A DNA stretch of 64,000 nt from Blasia pusilla (GCA_050084515.1 CM114273.1:7316001-7380000), one strand, 5' to 3'. Counted from the first letter of the stretch, positions 11,641 through 23,245 are shown. Numbers and translations are program-made. The notes: generated from the letters alone by a model not told the origin.

Positions 11641-13106
11641 TTATTAATTAAATAGGGGTTATGGCATTCTAGAGATTAGTCTTACGCTAATCACTAGTGT
11701 CCTACAAGCACTCCTAGCTAATTCGTGGTGGTGAAATTAGAAGACCAGCTCAGTAGTGTATCTTATAAAATAGTTTTCTATTTCCATTCTTCCATGAAGA
11801 TAATAATAGGTTTGAGGAGATTCAGTCTGTCAACGGTTTCTCAAGCCCAAAGGGCTTCCATTGTCGTATGATTCTTCCAAGCCCGAAAGATAGGACCAGC
11901 CATTTAAGAAGGAATCTATCGAGTGATTTGTTGTAAGAAATTAAAGTTTGATTTTTTAGATAGCAAAACTTTTGAAAAGTAGTGGATGAAACTTATTAAT
12001 CCAACATGATACTACCTCTCCTTTTTAAGAGGAAACCTTTAGACATTTTAGGATTGTGTAATACCTATCAAGGCTCACGTAGCTACTTGAGAAATAATGG
12101 GAGTTTTTCTTTTGGAATTATCGGATTTGAGTCGGAGAAATTAGTTTAAAAAAGTAAATCACGAATTTCGCTTTAGATCCTAAGATTTCTGTTATTTATC
12201 AGATTTATTTTTTTTGTTGGCACTAGCCGAACCTGATATTATATGTGTGGGCCCCAATTAATTTATTTTAATGGTTTCGGGTCTTGTCACATGTGCAAGG
12301 TTTCATTTCCGAGAGTTATTTTTTAAATTATGTTACATGTTTATTATTTTGAATAAATGAATGAACATACGGTTTAAAAATTAATCTATATAATAATTGA
12401 AGATCACGTATGCATAATTTGATAAGATAAGACGATAATAACACAAAATAAGTAATCTTTTTGATTTTTTTCCATTCGGTTTCATTCCATCCATTTAAAA
12501 ATTAATAGGAATTTGAATTATATATATTAATCAATTAATAATAAATTTAATATTATCATGAGTGTTTATAAATATTAACAAAATATAATTAATTTGATAA
12601 AGAACCAAAATTTTAGAATTTCTATCTCAATTCATATTTGATGGAAAAAAAGTTGAATGGAAGAGAAAATTTTGTTTAAATTTTATAGAAAGATAAAATT
12701 ACTTAATGTGAGATATCATTTAAATTTGAATGGAAGAGTGTAATTACTAAGATCAGTGAAATGTTATTACTCTTCTTAGATTCTAGAAAATAAAAATTAT
12801 ATTTCAAATTTGAAATAAATAGCATGTTATTTTTTGAAATAATTCTATTAATTCACATGTTATATATTGAGAAAGAAAAATGAATTTGAATGGAAAAGTA
12901 AAATGATTTCGTTACTTAAAATTAACTAAGATTTTGATTAGTGAATATTATTTTGGTGGGAAGAATGGAAGGGAAAAATAGATTTATTGTTTGAGCTTCT
13001 CAGGAGGAGTCAAATTATTTAGAGGAGATGGGTGTTATTTAAAGTGGAAATTTTATTTAAATTTAAAATTTTTTTAAAAATGAAAAATTTAAACATAATT
13101 TGAAAA
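11640..13106. other. AT-rich intergenic stretch
   Basis: The sequence is strongly A+T rich, with runs of ATT/TAA and no open frame of note. It looks like intergenic or old transposon sequence. I see no recognisable coding or RNA signal. Confidence 0.45.
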
Positions 13107-13292
13107 ATATTATTGACACCTGTTTCTTAAGGCTTTATTGACATGTGGTAATTGGACAAGAAAAAATGTTTCAGGTGTTATGGATAGGAAGAAAAAAGTT
13201 TGAATTTATGTGCATCATCATTAATCCTTTCACTAATAAAATTTTTTCAAACACTTTTTTATTTTCCATGCATCGTACATGTACTTTACTAG
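13107..13292 (+). mobile_element. Short Helitron-like non-autonomous element
   Basis: The 3' end reads CATGCATCGTACATG, a small hairpin, followed nine bases later by CTAG with a T after it. This is the arrangement known for plant Helitron 3' termini (hairpin, then CTRR, inserted before T). The interior (a TTGACATGTGG-like motif, a TTTCA-like motif, then TGAATTTATGTGCATCATC) recurs at 17.5, 21.4, 53.5 and 61.0 kb. The 5' boundary is approximate. There is no coding capacity. Confidence 0.5.
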
Positions 13293-13299
13293 TTCTATA

Positions 13300-15178
13300 T
13301 GAGATGTGTGTCCCATTCACATTATTAATGTCATAAGACGTTTCACGAAAGATTTTTTTTTCTTTTTGGATTAACATTCTATATACTAAAGTCATATTCA
13401 CATATTTTCTTCCTATTTTGGAATTTGATCATTTAACTTACAAGCATGTATAAGGATAGTCTAAGAAGACTCGTGAATTTATTAGGTGGAGTAAACCAAG
13501 GCATTAAGTGCAATAGATGTGAAGAAGCATGCGATCAAAGTTTTGACACAATCAACTTCCCGTAAAAAATGCAAATAAAAAACAATGGATTTGGAAGGAA
13601 TTCCTAGAGGATAACATTGAGTGTAGCCAAATGTTATCCCCTAGGAAATTGTAGAAAAAGTAAACATGGAACCACTCCTAAGTATATGTGTTTGTGTAGT
13701 ATGAATGAAAGGATACCCTAAACCCTCACACATAAACAAACTAGATGGGTGACGTGCCAATGGGATGCCAGGCAAATAAGTGTTTGAAGCGTTTTAACTA
13801 GTACATAGACAAATAAGAAACCAGATAAGAAACTTATGATGTTCCATACAAGTTCAGAATTTTTCACAAATTCAGAATTTTTTCTTCTGCCAATGTGACG
13901 GTAGACATATACAAAACTAATGATTCAGAATTTTTCACAAATTCATAATTTTTTCTTCGCCAATATGACAACTTGACAGCTCTCTTGACAACAGAGAGAG
14001 ATGTATGCAAATCAAGAATGTAGATGTGACACACCTAAATGTGTTCTATGGGATTCCTGCCGGTCCCACTTATCTTATAAACCAAGAACACCAAAGATAG
14101 ATAGAAGAAGAAAAGCGGTTATTTACGAAAATAACAGTTCGAGGGTGGACCTTATAGAGCTGAATCAATTTCTTTCACATGGTGTTGTAGGCTTCATGGT
14201 TGTTGGGAGCCTGTATTAGAAATAAGTACGCTCAAATCTAGACCTCCGGGCTCTCAGGCTCCAAAGCAGAATTCGTTGTCATCAGGGCCCTGTCGTACAC
14301 TTCTTGAAAGTTCTCCAAAACGTTCAGTACCAGACAGCCCATGGTCTGCTGAAGTGGGGCTGCTCATGAATCAATCGGACGCACGGATTTTGTGAGCGTT
14401 GGAAGTAAGTGAATTCCCCGAGTAACTGTATGTTTTCCACACTCGCGGATGTGAATGGTTCCCTGATCATGTCCATAAACTCTTCCCTCTCTCCAATATC
14501 GAGGCATGCTTTCGCTGTGCCGATAAATGGGGCCTCTGAAGACGACAGAAAGATCCCTCAGGTGGGAAAGAAACGCTCAATGAAAAACTCGGTGAATAAA
14601 TGAACAACAGAGCTAGGATTGCACCAACCTCACTATCATGAGGTGCGAAGTGAGAGAAGAGCTCATGGTCAATGCTCTTCAGGCATGCACGATATCCCAG
14701 AGCGTAGATACGAGTATTCAATTCGACAATCACTCTACAACAGCAAAGTGCGATCCTGTCCAAAGAAAGCTCGTGAGAGTGGCAGACAATGGAAGAAGTA
14801 TTCAAAACCAGCACGATGCGTCGCAGTTGTTTCATGTAGGCGACAGAGAGTCGACCTCTCGTCAAGTTGAGACAATCCGCATTATTAATCCACCTAAATG
14901 TGAACACCGACAAGAGTATCCATAGCTTGGGATTTAAAATGGCATTCAGATTCAATGCCACATACCCTACTTACAAGTGTGCAGCGACCGATTCTTACAC
15001 TCCTACTTACAGACATTCAATTATGCGGGGTAGGTGAAGGCAATCGAGAAAGCTGTGGTGGCTGCGTTAGCCGTAAAGACTCGAGCGTTTGACCGAATCT
15101 TTGAAGTCGTCTCCAATGTACAAGGGCAGCACTGGATCATAAAAATTGCGCAAACTGGACCACCAAGCCAGTGGTTGC
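13300..15178. other. Spacer with no recognised gene
   Basis: I see no supported gene. A minus-strand frame at 14467-14961 and plus frames at 14619-14925 overlap each other, and neither shows a known domain. The last few hundred bases before 15179 are presumably the 3' untranslated region of the 6PGDH gene that reads leftward into them. Confidence 0.35.
13853..13969. repeat. Two-copy direct repeat of about 47 bases
   Basis: The segment 13853-13899 (starting TTCAGAATTTTTCACAAATT) recurs at about 13924-13969 with few changes, a period of 71 bases. Each copy also contains an internal half-repeat of TTCAGAATTTTT. Confidence 0.55.
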
Positions 15179-16657
15179 TCAGATCTCATCTCTAGTGGTA
15201 GCCTTGTTTTGCTGGGCGATTTTAAACCAGTCGGTGTGGTAGGCACCGTCCATGTCGATTCGCTCATAAGTGTGCGCACCGAAGTAGTCTCTCTGGGCTT
15301 GCACAAGGTTGGCAGGCACACGTGCTCGCCTGTAAGTGTCGAAATATGCCAAACTGGTACACATCCCGGGAGTGCTGATTCCGGCTTGGATAGCAAGAGT
15401 GACCACACGCCTCCAAGCTGATTGACTCTGCACAATCTCCTTCGCAAACTCCGGATCCACCAATAAGCTAACCAGCTGAGGGTTCTTATCATACGCTTGC
15501 TTGATTCGGCCCAAGAACTTGGCACGGATTATACATCCTCCCTTCCAAATTCGGGCAAGTTCTCCTAGGTCCAAGTTCCAGTTTTTCTCAATACTCTTGG
15601 CGCGGATCAAGTTCATTCCCTGGGCATAACTGCAGATCTTGGATGCGTACAGAGCTTTACGAACGTCATCAGAAAGTTGCGTCTTAGACACATTCGGACT
15701 CGAAATTACGTCTTCAACGCCCATCGACTTGAAGAGTCCTGCAGCGGAGACTCGCTCTTCTTTCAAACCGCTCAAAAATCGAGAGTCCAAGGATGCAGCA
15801 ATGGTCGGTGAAGCCACCGACAACTCTGCAGCTTGTTGCACGGTCCACTTCCCAGTACCTTTCATGCCGGTTTTGTCTAGAATTTTGTCCACAAGTTCTC
15901 CCTCCGCTTTGTCATCCTTGACCGAAAAGATGTCGGCAGTGATTTCAATAAGGAAACTGTCAAGCTCACCATGGTTCCACTCACGGAAAGTCTCATACAA
16001 CTCCTGGTTGGTCAGTCCCCCAACCGTCTTGAGAACATCATATGCCTCTGAAATAAGTTGCATGTCTCCGTATTCAATACCATTGTGTACCATCTTAACG
16101 AAGTTCCCAGCTCCTCCGGGGCCAACGTAGGTCACACACGGTCCATCGTCTACCTGTGCAGCAACTTTTTTTACGATGTCTTCGATGTACTTGTATGCCT
16201 CTGGTGTTCCTCCCGGCATCATCGAAGGACCTCTCCTCGCTCCTTCTTCCCCTCCGGACACACCCATTCCTAAGTACAATAATCCCTTCTGCTTGACCTG
16301 TTCCAATCTCCTCTCTGTATTTTCATACCACTCATTTCCTCCATCGATAATACAATCCCCGGGCTCCATGTAGCTCGCCAAAGTGGCAATTGTCTGATCA
16401 ACAGGAGCACCAGCTTTGACCAAAATGATAACCGATCGAGGCTTCTGGATGGAAAGCACGAATTCCTTGGCATCATGGAAACCCTTCAGCGGCAGATTTC
16501 CCTCCTTCCGCGCCCTCTCGACAGTCTCGTCCACCTTGCTGGATGACCGATTGTACACGGAAATCGGAAACCCCTTCTCCGCAATGTTCAGCGCCAAATT
16601 TTGCCCCATGACCGCCAAACCGGCCAGTCCAATTCTCGTCAGTGCTCCGTCCGCCAT
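15179..16657 (-). CDS. 6-phosphogluconate dehydrogenase, decarboxylating (copy 1)
   Basis: This intronless frame of 492 codons starts at ATG 16657 and ends at 15179-15181. The enzyme oxidises 6-phosphogluconate to ribulose 5-phosphate and CO2 with NADP+, in the oxidative pentose phosphate pathway. Visible signatures are the Rossmann motif GLAVMGQNLALN (residues 13-24), IIDGGN (about 103-108), the substrate-site segment GVSGGEEGARRGPS, the catalytic K-M-V-H-N-G-I-E-Y (Lys188, His191, Asn192, Glu195), and the C-terminal AHTYERIDMDG. Length and start match the plant cytosolic form. There is no transit-peptide extension and the C terminus (RDEI) is not a peroxisomal signal, so a cytosolic location is likely. 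A CT-rich leader lies upstream. The head-to-head copy at 38362-39840 differs at about 64 of 492 residues. Confidence 0.97.
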   Translation of the reverse strand: MADGALTRIGLAGLAVMGQNLALNIAEKGFPISVYNRSSSKVDETVERARKEGNLPLKGFHDAKEFVLSIQKPRSVIILVKAGAPVDQTIATLASYMEPGDCIIDGGNEWYENTERRLEQVKQKGLLYLGMGVSGGEEGARRGPSMMPGGTPEAYKYIEDIVKKVAAQVDDGPCVTYVGPGGAGNFVKMVHNGIEYGDMQLISEAYDVLKTVGGLTNQELYETFREWNHGELDSFLIEITADIFSVKDDKAEGELVDKILDKTGMKGTGKWTVQQAAELSVASPTIAASLDSRFLSGLKEERVSAAGLFKSMGVEDVISSPNVSKTQLSDDVRKALYASKICSYAQGMNLIRAKSIEKNWNLDLGELARIWKGGCIIRAKFLGRIKQAYDKNPQLVSLLVDPEFAKEIVQSQSAWRRVVTLAIQAGISTPGMCTSLAYFDTYRRARVPANLVQAQRDYFGAHTYERIDMDGAYHTDWFKIAQQNKATTRDEI

Positions 16658-17300
16658 CTCTCCTCCCCTCCCACTTCCGCTCCCGATTCCACCTCTCCGA
16701 CGATCACACGAAGCAAATCAAAGCCCGCAGCGCTCCCGAAACTCTTCACCTCACACACCCTCCTTCTCCGCCTTTATCCTGTTCCCAATCTCAGACCTCG
16801 CGACAATTCACCTCTGCTCTCTCTCTCTCTCTCCTCCCTCCGAGAAGCTCTTGGCTCCAGTGAGCGCCCACAAACAAGTGCACCACAATCGTCGGATCGT
16901 CCACCCCCAGATTCTCTGCGCCACTCACGAGCCCTGCGAGTTCTTGCGTAGTTTCCGATGGGGGTCGCCCGTCCGTCCCTGTTCTTGGGTGCTAACCGGG
17001 GGGTGCCCGACTGCCCGTCCGCCCGTCTCCCTCGGTCGCCTGCCCGGGGCTCCTTCTCGCGGTAAACGCACGATCACCTCCCGACGCTACCAACCACCGG
17101 ATGCCGGCGCGCGACTGGCAGGTCCCATCCAGATACCGAGGAATACTTCCTCCGTCCTAAACATAACCAGAGGGAACTGCGAGAATATCCACTGGGTCGC
17201 TTCCGGCGCGCGTCGGGGGTAACTCGGGATCTTTGTCGTATGTGCCGTTTGACCTTGACCACAGATGTCACACAGGAGTCAACAGTCCCTGGTCTCTCAA
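16658..17300 (-). promoter_or_regulatory. Probable 5' leader and promoter region of 6PGDH copy 1
   Basis: On the plus strand this is C/T-rich, with a CTCTCT tract at about 16817-16832, that is, a GA-rich leader on the transcribed strand, as is common in plant 5' leaders. The open frames across it (for example 16416-17222 plus) follow from this composition and from overlap with the gene. I cannot place a TATA box or a transcription start. Confidence 0.35.
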
Positions 17301-17520
17301 CACGTAGTCTCTGGAGAACAAGTGTAGGTGCACGCAGCCTGCCACCTGGCGAGCTTCGTAGCTAACTTGGTTCGACAGTCTGAAGTCGACCGGCACCTAG
17401 CTAAGCGAAACACATAAACATCCGATTGCAGACGTTAGAAGGATTTCATAAATAAATAATAAAATGTTCTATATGTATATTATTTAGGGAGAGTGTTTTT
17501 AGGGTTGTATACACGGACAA

Positions 17521-17687
17521 TTTATTTATATTATTATAGGAGACTGTCTTTAGGGTTTAGGGTACACATGCTTGACACATGGCAACTCGGCAGCAAGAAA
17601 ATATTTCACATGCTATGGGAAGTAAGAAAACAATTTGAATTTATGTACATCATCATTAATCTCGTCCCTTCACAAGCTATACACTAG
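17521..17687 (+). mobile_element. Short Helitron-like element
   Basis: It starts near TTTATATTATTATAGGAGA, contains TTGACACATGGCAA and TTTGAATTTATGTACATCAT like the copies at 13.1 and 21.4 kb, and ends CACTAG. The 3' hairpin seen in the sister copies is not clear here, so this copy is more decayed. Confidence 0.4.
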
Positions 17688-17689
17688 CT

Positions 17690-18100
17690 CTTCAACCCTT
17701 GTAGCTTGGGTTGGAGGCCCATTGCAAGCTTATCCTTTTGTTCTTCCAAAGGGCTAGGCTGTCCGCGCTCAAATTGCCCCTACCGGAAATAAATGTATGC
17801 AGTCGAATGTTTGTGGCTTTCAGGATTTCTTAAGGCAAGAGGTCATTCTCATTTGGATATTGCTAGAAAATTGTTGGACATATGACCATTACCCGTTGGA
17901 AACTCTTTTATGTGCGTACGGAAACGTTGTCACGAAAAACAACACTCCCCAAAATAATCAACCCCTAACAGATTAATTCCATGAGAGGCAAGTCTCAACA
18001 ACCCTTGGTGGTCATGGATTTTTTTGCACCCAAAACTATTGAGCTCAGAAGATATCTACTATCATAGGGTCGTTTTCAGTTAGATATTTGACCATTACTC
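17690..18100. other. Spacer, no gene seen
   Basis: No gene is seen. The phrase 'ATATTTGACCATTACTCGTTGGAAACTCT' occurs near 18083 and, slightly altered, near 17878, which suggests it is repeat-derived. Confidence 0.3.
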
Positions 18101-19210
18101 GTTGGAAACTCTCGTGCACATACACATTGCTATACAATCCACATCGTTGATCACATCTACACACCATACAACACCAATCTTCCCCAACATACGGGTAGAT
18201 CCACACATAAATGAAACATGCTCACGCATATACATTGGGACCCCACAACAAAATCAAGACTAGTAAAAACGGCTTATCCGGACTAAAATTCCACTCATGA
18301 ATCTACATCCGCATATCGAATCACATCCACCCTCTGCTATGAGGGAATCCAGACGCTAGCACTCTAACTCCTACACACCCTCAAACGTCTATGCAAGAGA
18401 GGCGCTCTTAAGGCTGAACATAAGAAAGATGGCTTGAGAAAGCCATCTCTCTCACTCTTATACCCTTCGCAAGAGCCAAAAGGCTCTTCCCCCAAAAATA
18501 GCCCTCCCAACGATGGCCATTGACTCGGTCAACAGGTCACATGACGCACTAAGACCAAAATAGGGAAATTGCCATAAAAAACGTTCCGGACATAACAGAC
18601 CTATCGCCAACCTCATACGACATCTTGGGACAAAGTTACACCCGAACAACCCGTTGACTCTCTATATCATCGACGCAATAGAACTCTACCTATGTCGAAA
18701 ATAAGATGTGACAGCTGTCGTGCGAATACACATCGCTACACAATCCATATTGCTGGTAACATGTGCAAGTTACTAGGAGGATAGCTATTTTTAGGGGAAG
18801 AGCCTTTTGGCTCTTCCCCTAAAACTTGCGCGCACAGGTTATCAAGGGCGGATGACTTGCTCAACAAGTCACCCGGATGTGAAAGACCCCAACAAGAAAC
18901 TTGTCATAAATGACGTTCCTAACACAACGGACCTATCCTCAACCTCATCCGACACCGCGGGACAAAGTTCCACTCAAGACAGTCCGCTGGCTCCTATGCC
19001 CTATACACTATAGATCTCGGCCTATCGGCTACTCAGATGTGATAGTTGTGGTGCGCATACACATTGCTACACAACATACATTGTTGGTCCCATCCACACC
19101 ACACAACACCGATCGTCCCCACATACAGGTAGATCCACACATGTACAGAAATCAACTCATACATATACATGGAGATCACACAATCGTCCCCCTAGTTGGC
19201 AATTGGATCC
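18100..19210 (-). repeat. Tandem LTR pieces of the PHD-type Gypsy family (reverse orientation)
   Basis: A motif like GTGCGCATACACATTGCTAC occurs at about 18112, 18720 and 19047. Between the occurrences a second shared block (AAGAGCCAAAAGGCTCTTCC and following) appears at about 18470 and 18800 and again near 27700. The first motif is the reverse complement of the LTR end seen at 27073 and 60364. The reverse orientation agrees with the minus-strand pol fragment immediately to the right, so these are probably its 3' LTR remnants, partly duplicated. Confidence 0.5.
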
Positions 19211-19259
19211 CCTAGCTCCAGATAGAAAATATCACATCTCCCTGAGATGACCTACTACC

Positions 19260-20790
19260 CTATACACATCTCGGACATATCCATCGTCCCATGGGAACTA
19301 CATCAAGAGGGGGAGAGGGGGGGGCTGTTAGACATGACATATGCCACCCTCGAGAACAACCATCATATACCAACATGGTGGCTGCACCCCTTGAAGATCC
19401 GCACAATATACACCTCAAGCCTGTAGGTACCACTTCCAAGCTCGGATTCACTATCCCGTCCACGTTCAGAAGATGACATGGCGCACAATTGCGCACATGA
19501 TCCTTCCAAACCATACCATCCCGTCCCTCCAACATGAGGACTCCGGTCGGTAATACCTCGCGCACACGTAGGATCGTGCATCCTGCAGTGACATCTAGCA
19601 TCATGGGTGCCGCCTCTTGTAAATACACGTAATCTCCAGGATGAAAGCTCCTAATCCCTAGACGATGACCTCCTCCACAAATGGTTGCGTACCTCAATGT
19701 ATCTCTATGTTGAGCAATAGCTAAGTTCTCAAAGGCCATATGCATAACTCTAGGAGAAAACTCCGCCCTTTGAGAACACGCTTGTACCCACACATCTGGA
19801 TCATCAAGATCTAACAACTCCGCTATGTAACGTCGAATAGACTGCAGGTAAATCTGGCTCTCTCCCAAAGAGCAAAAGGTAGGATGAAAATGACGCCAAG
19901 GATGCGTGTCGACTAAAACGATAACCCATAGCCAATCATGGCAATTGTAGGTCCCACTCCCTCAACTTTCCCCGTTGCAAGCCATAATTGCACAATCCTC
20001 TTTTCACCGTCTATACTACTCTCTCTGCCAATCCATCCGCCTCAGGATGATCTTTGGACGTGGTGCGGTTATCTATTAGCGCCTGATCATACAAGGCCTG
20101 AAACTCTCCCTTGAACTCGGTACCCTGGTCAGTCAACACCTCCGCCGGTGCACCAAACTGACTAAGCACACGATCTAGAAATGTACAAGATGTTCCCTCG
20201 CTCGCCTTGTCTGGTAGTGCCACCAACTCTATCCACTTGTGCATGCCAACCGGGCACCATATCCTCATCACTCTCTCCGTACCATCCAGCTCATGTGTCG
20301 TCTCTCTAACTCGGACATGGGTTACAACTCAACCCATCCGCATCTTGGTTCAGCCGACTTGGCCTGTGAACCACCTTGAACTCATACTCTTGTAGTAATA
20401 GAGCCCACCTGGCAAGCTTTCCCGTAAGCTTGTCGGACTCCATCAACCACATCAACGGCTAATGATCAGTGGTAAGTGTGAAAGGGTTGCCAGATAAATA
20501 GCACCTAAAATGTGCCACCACCCACACTCCAGCCAAGCACTCTCCCTCGTAGGAGCTGTACTTCGCCTCTTCAATGTTGTTCGATCGGCTTACGTAAGCC
20601 ACAACAAACTCCCTCTCCTCGTCATCCCTCGAAGTAAGCACTGCTCCTAGACCCAACATGCTCCAATCCGTATGTAATTGGAATGGGCGACCCCTAACTG
20701 GTCTCTGTTAAATGGGTGAGGACATCTACCTGTCCTTGAGCTCCTGAAATGCTTGCTCTTGATCATCTCCCCACAACCAAACTCTGCGGA
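19260..20790 (-). pseudogene. Gypsy pol fragment A: RNase H, integrase, PHD-finger-like C terminus
   Basis: Reading leftward, the RT-RNase H connection and RNase H (about 20790-20459, T-D-W-S-M-L-G-L-G-A-V-L) come first. Then comes the integrase core (20271-20011, with D-Q-G-T-E-F and H-P-E-A-D-G-L-A-E-R), broken by stops. Last is an intact 202-codon frame (19868-19260). That frame holds the integrase C-terminal part (GDYVYLQEAAP) and ends in a PHD-like cysteine cluster: C153, C156, then Y168 where a cysteine is expected, C171, H176, C179, C198, C201. The fragment is inactive because of stops and missing domains. No chromodomain is present. Its neighbours at 18.1-19.2 kb look like its LTR. 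Confidence 0.75.
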
Positions 20791-20794
20791 TAGG

Positions 20795-20824
20795 GTTAGG
20801 GTTGGGCACGTACCCAACCCTAAC
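20795..20824. repeat. Hairpin built from TTAGGG-like units
   Basis: Arms 20795-20806 (GTTAGGGTTGGG) and 20813-20824 are perfect complements around a 6-base loop. It lies just beyond the end of the pol homology of the fragment to the left. It is too short to be an interstitial telomere array. Confidence 0.55.
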
Positions 20825-20829
20825 ACTAA

Positions 20830-21400
20830 CCTAACATGTCCCTACTCCCGAGCCGACCAGGCCCGACCCTAGTCATACCAACCGCCTAAACCGCCACCTC
20901 CACGTGTTAGGCCGTTGGATGAAAATCTAACGGCCCCTATCTCTTTGTGCCTCTGCTTTTAATTTATTTCCTTTTTCTCTCTTTTGTAAAATTTTTTCTC
21001 TCATTTCTTTTTTTCCCTTTTCATATCCTACTTGGATAGGTTATCGCCTTTGTCCTCAACCTAACCTAAAATTATTATTTTTAAATTAGGATTCCTGATA
21101 ATAGGATTTTCCTAGAAGAAAAAGATCTTTCTAATTTTCCCTTGATTTTCATCTCGCCTTGTAAGTAGATATTTCTTTTTTTCCCTCTTTCTGAATAATT
21201 CATGTCAAAATTCTGATGTTTATCTAATAAATTCGGGGTGTGTAATGTAGATGGTCAATGTCCATGGATCATTATTACACACGGAGAGACACCCGCTCGC
21301 TGATATCACAAATGCATTGGTTGGGCAACATATTTCAAGGAGATATATAAACGTAGAAAATAAAATTTCTCCGATATGAGCACCTTTCTTTTATATCTTA
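20830..21400. other. Spacer, no gene seen
   Basis: No gene is seen. A 7-base inverted repeat (GGCCGTT / AACGGCC) lies near 20920. The rest becomes T-rich and looks like old transposon or intergenic DNA. Confidence 0.3.
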
Positions 21401-21407
21401 ATTTACG

Positions 21408-21604
21408 TCTATGTTATTATAGGAGAGTGACTTCTTCATTTGCAAACAACTCTATGGTTGACACGTGATAATTGGGCAGGAATGAAATGTTTCACATGAA
21501 AAAAAATTTGAATTTGTATGAAGAATCATTAATCTTTTCCCTTGGCTTCACGAGGCAAACATATACTTTGTTATCTCCTGTGCATCGCACGAGCACCTTA
21601 CTAG
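21408..21604 (+). mobile_element. Short Helitron-like element, best-preserved copy
   Basis: The 5' end reads TCTATGTTATTATAGGAGAG, starting with TC as plant Helitrons do. The 3' end has GTGC-ATC-GCAC, a small hairpin, followed shortly by TTACTAG and then T. The interior (GTTGACACGTGATAATTGGG, then TTTCACATG, then TTTGAATTTGT) matches the copies at 13.1, 17.5 and 61.0 kb. It is about 197 bases long, non-coding, and presumably mobilised in trans. Confidence 0.55.
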
Positions 21605-21609
21605 TCTCC

Positions 21610-22735
21610 ATTATGACATTAGGGGGTGTTAAAGATCCTCCTATGCGGGGATTCTCGGGCACCCTGAATTGGTCTAATGGTCACTCTGAAAATCCATATG
21701 CACTAGGGAATGTAGGTAAACTCAAAAGAAATGGAGGATGAGGTGACAAAAGAACACAAAAAAGAGACTAGGAGAGATGGTGAAAAAATTTCTACACACA
21801 AGAGCCTAATGAGAAAGATGGGATAGAAGATGGAAAAAAATTTGAAAAAACCTCAATGGAGAGGACGGGAAAAAAAGGAAAAATAAAACCACGAGAACCC
21901 AATAAAAAATTTAAAAATTGAGTGAGAAGAACACTATAAAATAAGGGAAAGAAACTCAAAATTGAACCCAAGGAGAGAAACAAATGTGGAGTTGTCAAAA
22001 ATTCTTAGTCCCCTGCCATTTTCGGTTGGTAATCCATTAGTAGCAAAGTTGGAGAGAGTAACGGAAATTGTGTCAAGCTCGGAACTAGCCCCGATTCAAT
22101 TCCGGAAGAAGATGGGAAAAAGACGTATTGAAGAGTCTGGAACTACTTTGGAAACACAAACCCTCGTATTTATGAACAGAAATAGAAACTGGAAAGAAAA
22201 AAGAATAGCGAAGTTGAGGAGATACTCGTTTATGAGCCAAGAAAAACCCCCTTATTCCCTCAAGACGCTAGGGTGGATGTACTTCATTTTTTTGATAGTA
22301 AGGTATTGACTAACTCAGCGGAGAGCTAGATATAAGGTACTTTGCTTTGATTCTCCTATTCTTATATATTTCCATTTGATCAGAAATTCAACTACTTTGT
22401 TGCGTTCGACTTCGTGCCCTTGGAATATTCAAAAAAGATTGATAGGGTTTACAAGCCTTATCAACAACCATAATACCTTGAGTAGGGAAAATCCAACATA
22501 TAAGTAAGTATAAGTACATTTCACTACATTTACAATCTATTAAGGAAAAAATTGACCACAAATCCTCCATGCTCATATTATATATATACAAGTCTTACCT
22601 AATAAACGGTGGAGTGTTGAAAGGCAAGTAGGTATCACTTTACATTGCCTTGATACAGGTGAATAGATGTTCAGGATTGGAAAGCTCTTTGATATCGAAA
22701 AGTTAACTACAATGCATATTTTTTTGTAGAGTCAT
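21610..22735. other. Unassigned sequence upstream of the transposase remnant
   Basis: A plus-strand frame of 115 codons (21962-22309) is rich in Lys, Arg and Glu but shows no domain. It may belong to the Harbinger-like element to its right, which I cannot show. Confidence 0.25.
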
Positions 22736-23245
22736 GGACACACTTGTGCCAATGGCTCATAGGGTAGTGAGTTGGCGGCTAGGAGGAGAAAGAATGGAGA
22801 TGGTTAAAGCGAGACTTGAAGGGCAACATGGATTTTTGAATTGTTGTTTTGCTATAGATGGAACCTATTTTCTCCTTGAAATTCCTTCCCGTTCAAATTG
22901 CACGTCATAGTCTAGCCACAAGAATAAATTTTATGCTTGTGCAAGCTATCATGGATTCTAAACCATGCTTTCTGAATATCTTGGGCGCATACCTAAATTG
23001 CATCCATGACACTTATCAAATTTTTCTACAAGGTTTTTGATGGGTCCGAACCTTTCATTTATAAATAGCAAAAAAAATTCAAAAGTGCATCATTGGTGAT
23101 GTAGACTATCCGCTCTTACCTTGGCGCATGGTCCCCTATCCAAGAGCAACTAGGAGAAAGGAGACTTGGAATCCATCTTCACTCCATGACGCCAATGTTT
23201 GTTGAAAGAGCATTTGAGCCCCTCAAAGGTTCTTGGCAAGTTGTA
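22736..23245 (+). pseudogene. PIF/Harbinger-type transposase remnant
   Basis: Pieces in two or three frames read in order like the DDE domain of HARBI1/PIF transposases. First comes G-F-L-N-C-C-F-A-I-D-G-T-Y (near 22830-22865, with the first catalytic Asp in AIDGT). Then F-M-L-V-Q-A-I-M-D and a degenerate H-D segment follow (22930-23010). Next is G-D-V-D-Y-P-L-L-P-W (near 23097, corresponding to the family's GDxGYP), and last V-E-R-A-F-E-P-L-K-G-S-W (near 23208). Frameshifts and stops make it dead. It ends abruptly at about 23245, where Gypsy RNase H begins, so one element broke the other or a deletion joined them. Confidence 0.6.

Noticed and set aside
20795-20824. TTAGGG-like units as an interstitial telomere
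   Set aside because: There are only two or three units per arm and they form a hairpin. A telomere array would be a long head-to-tail run.
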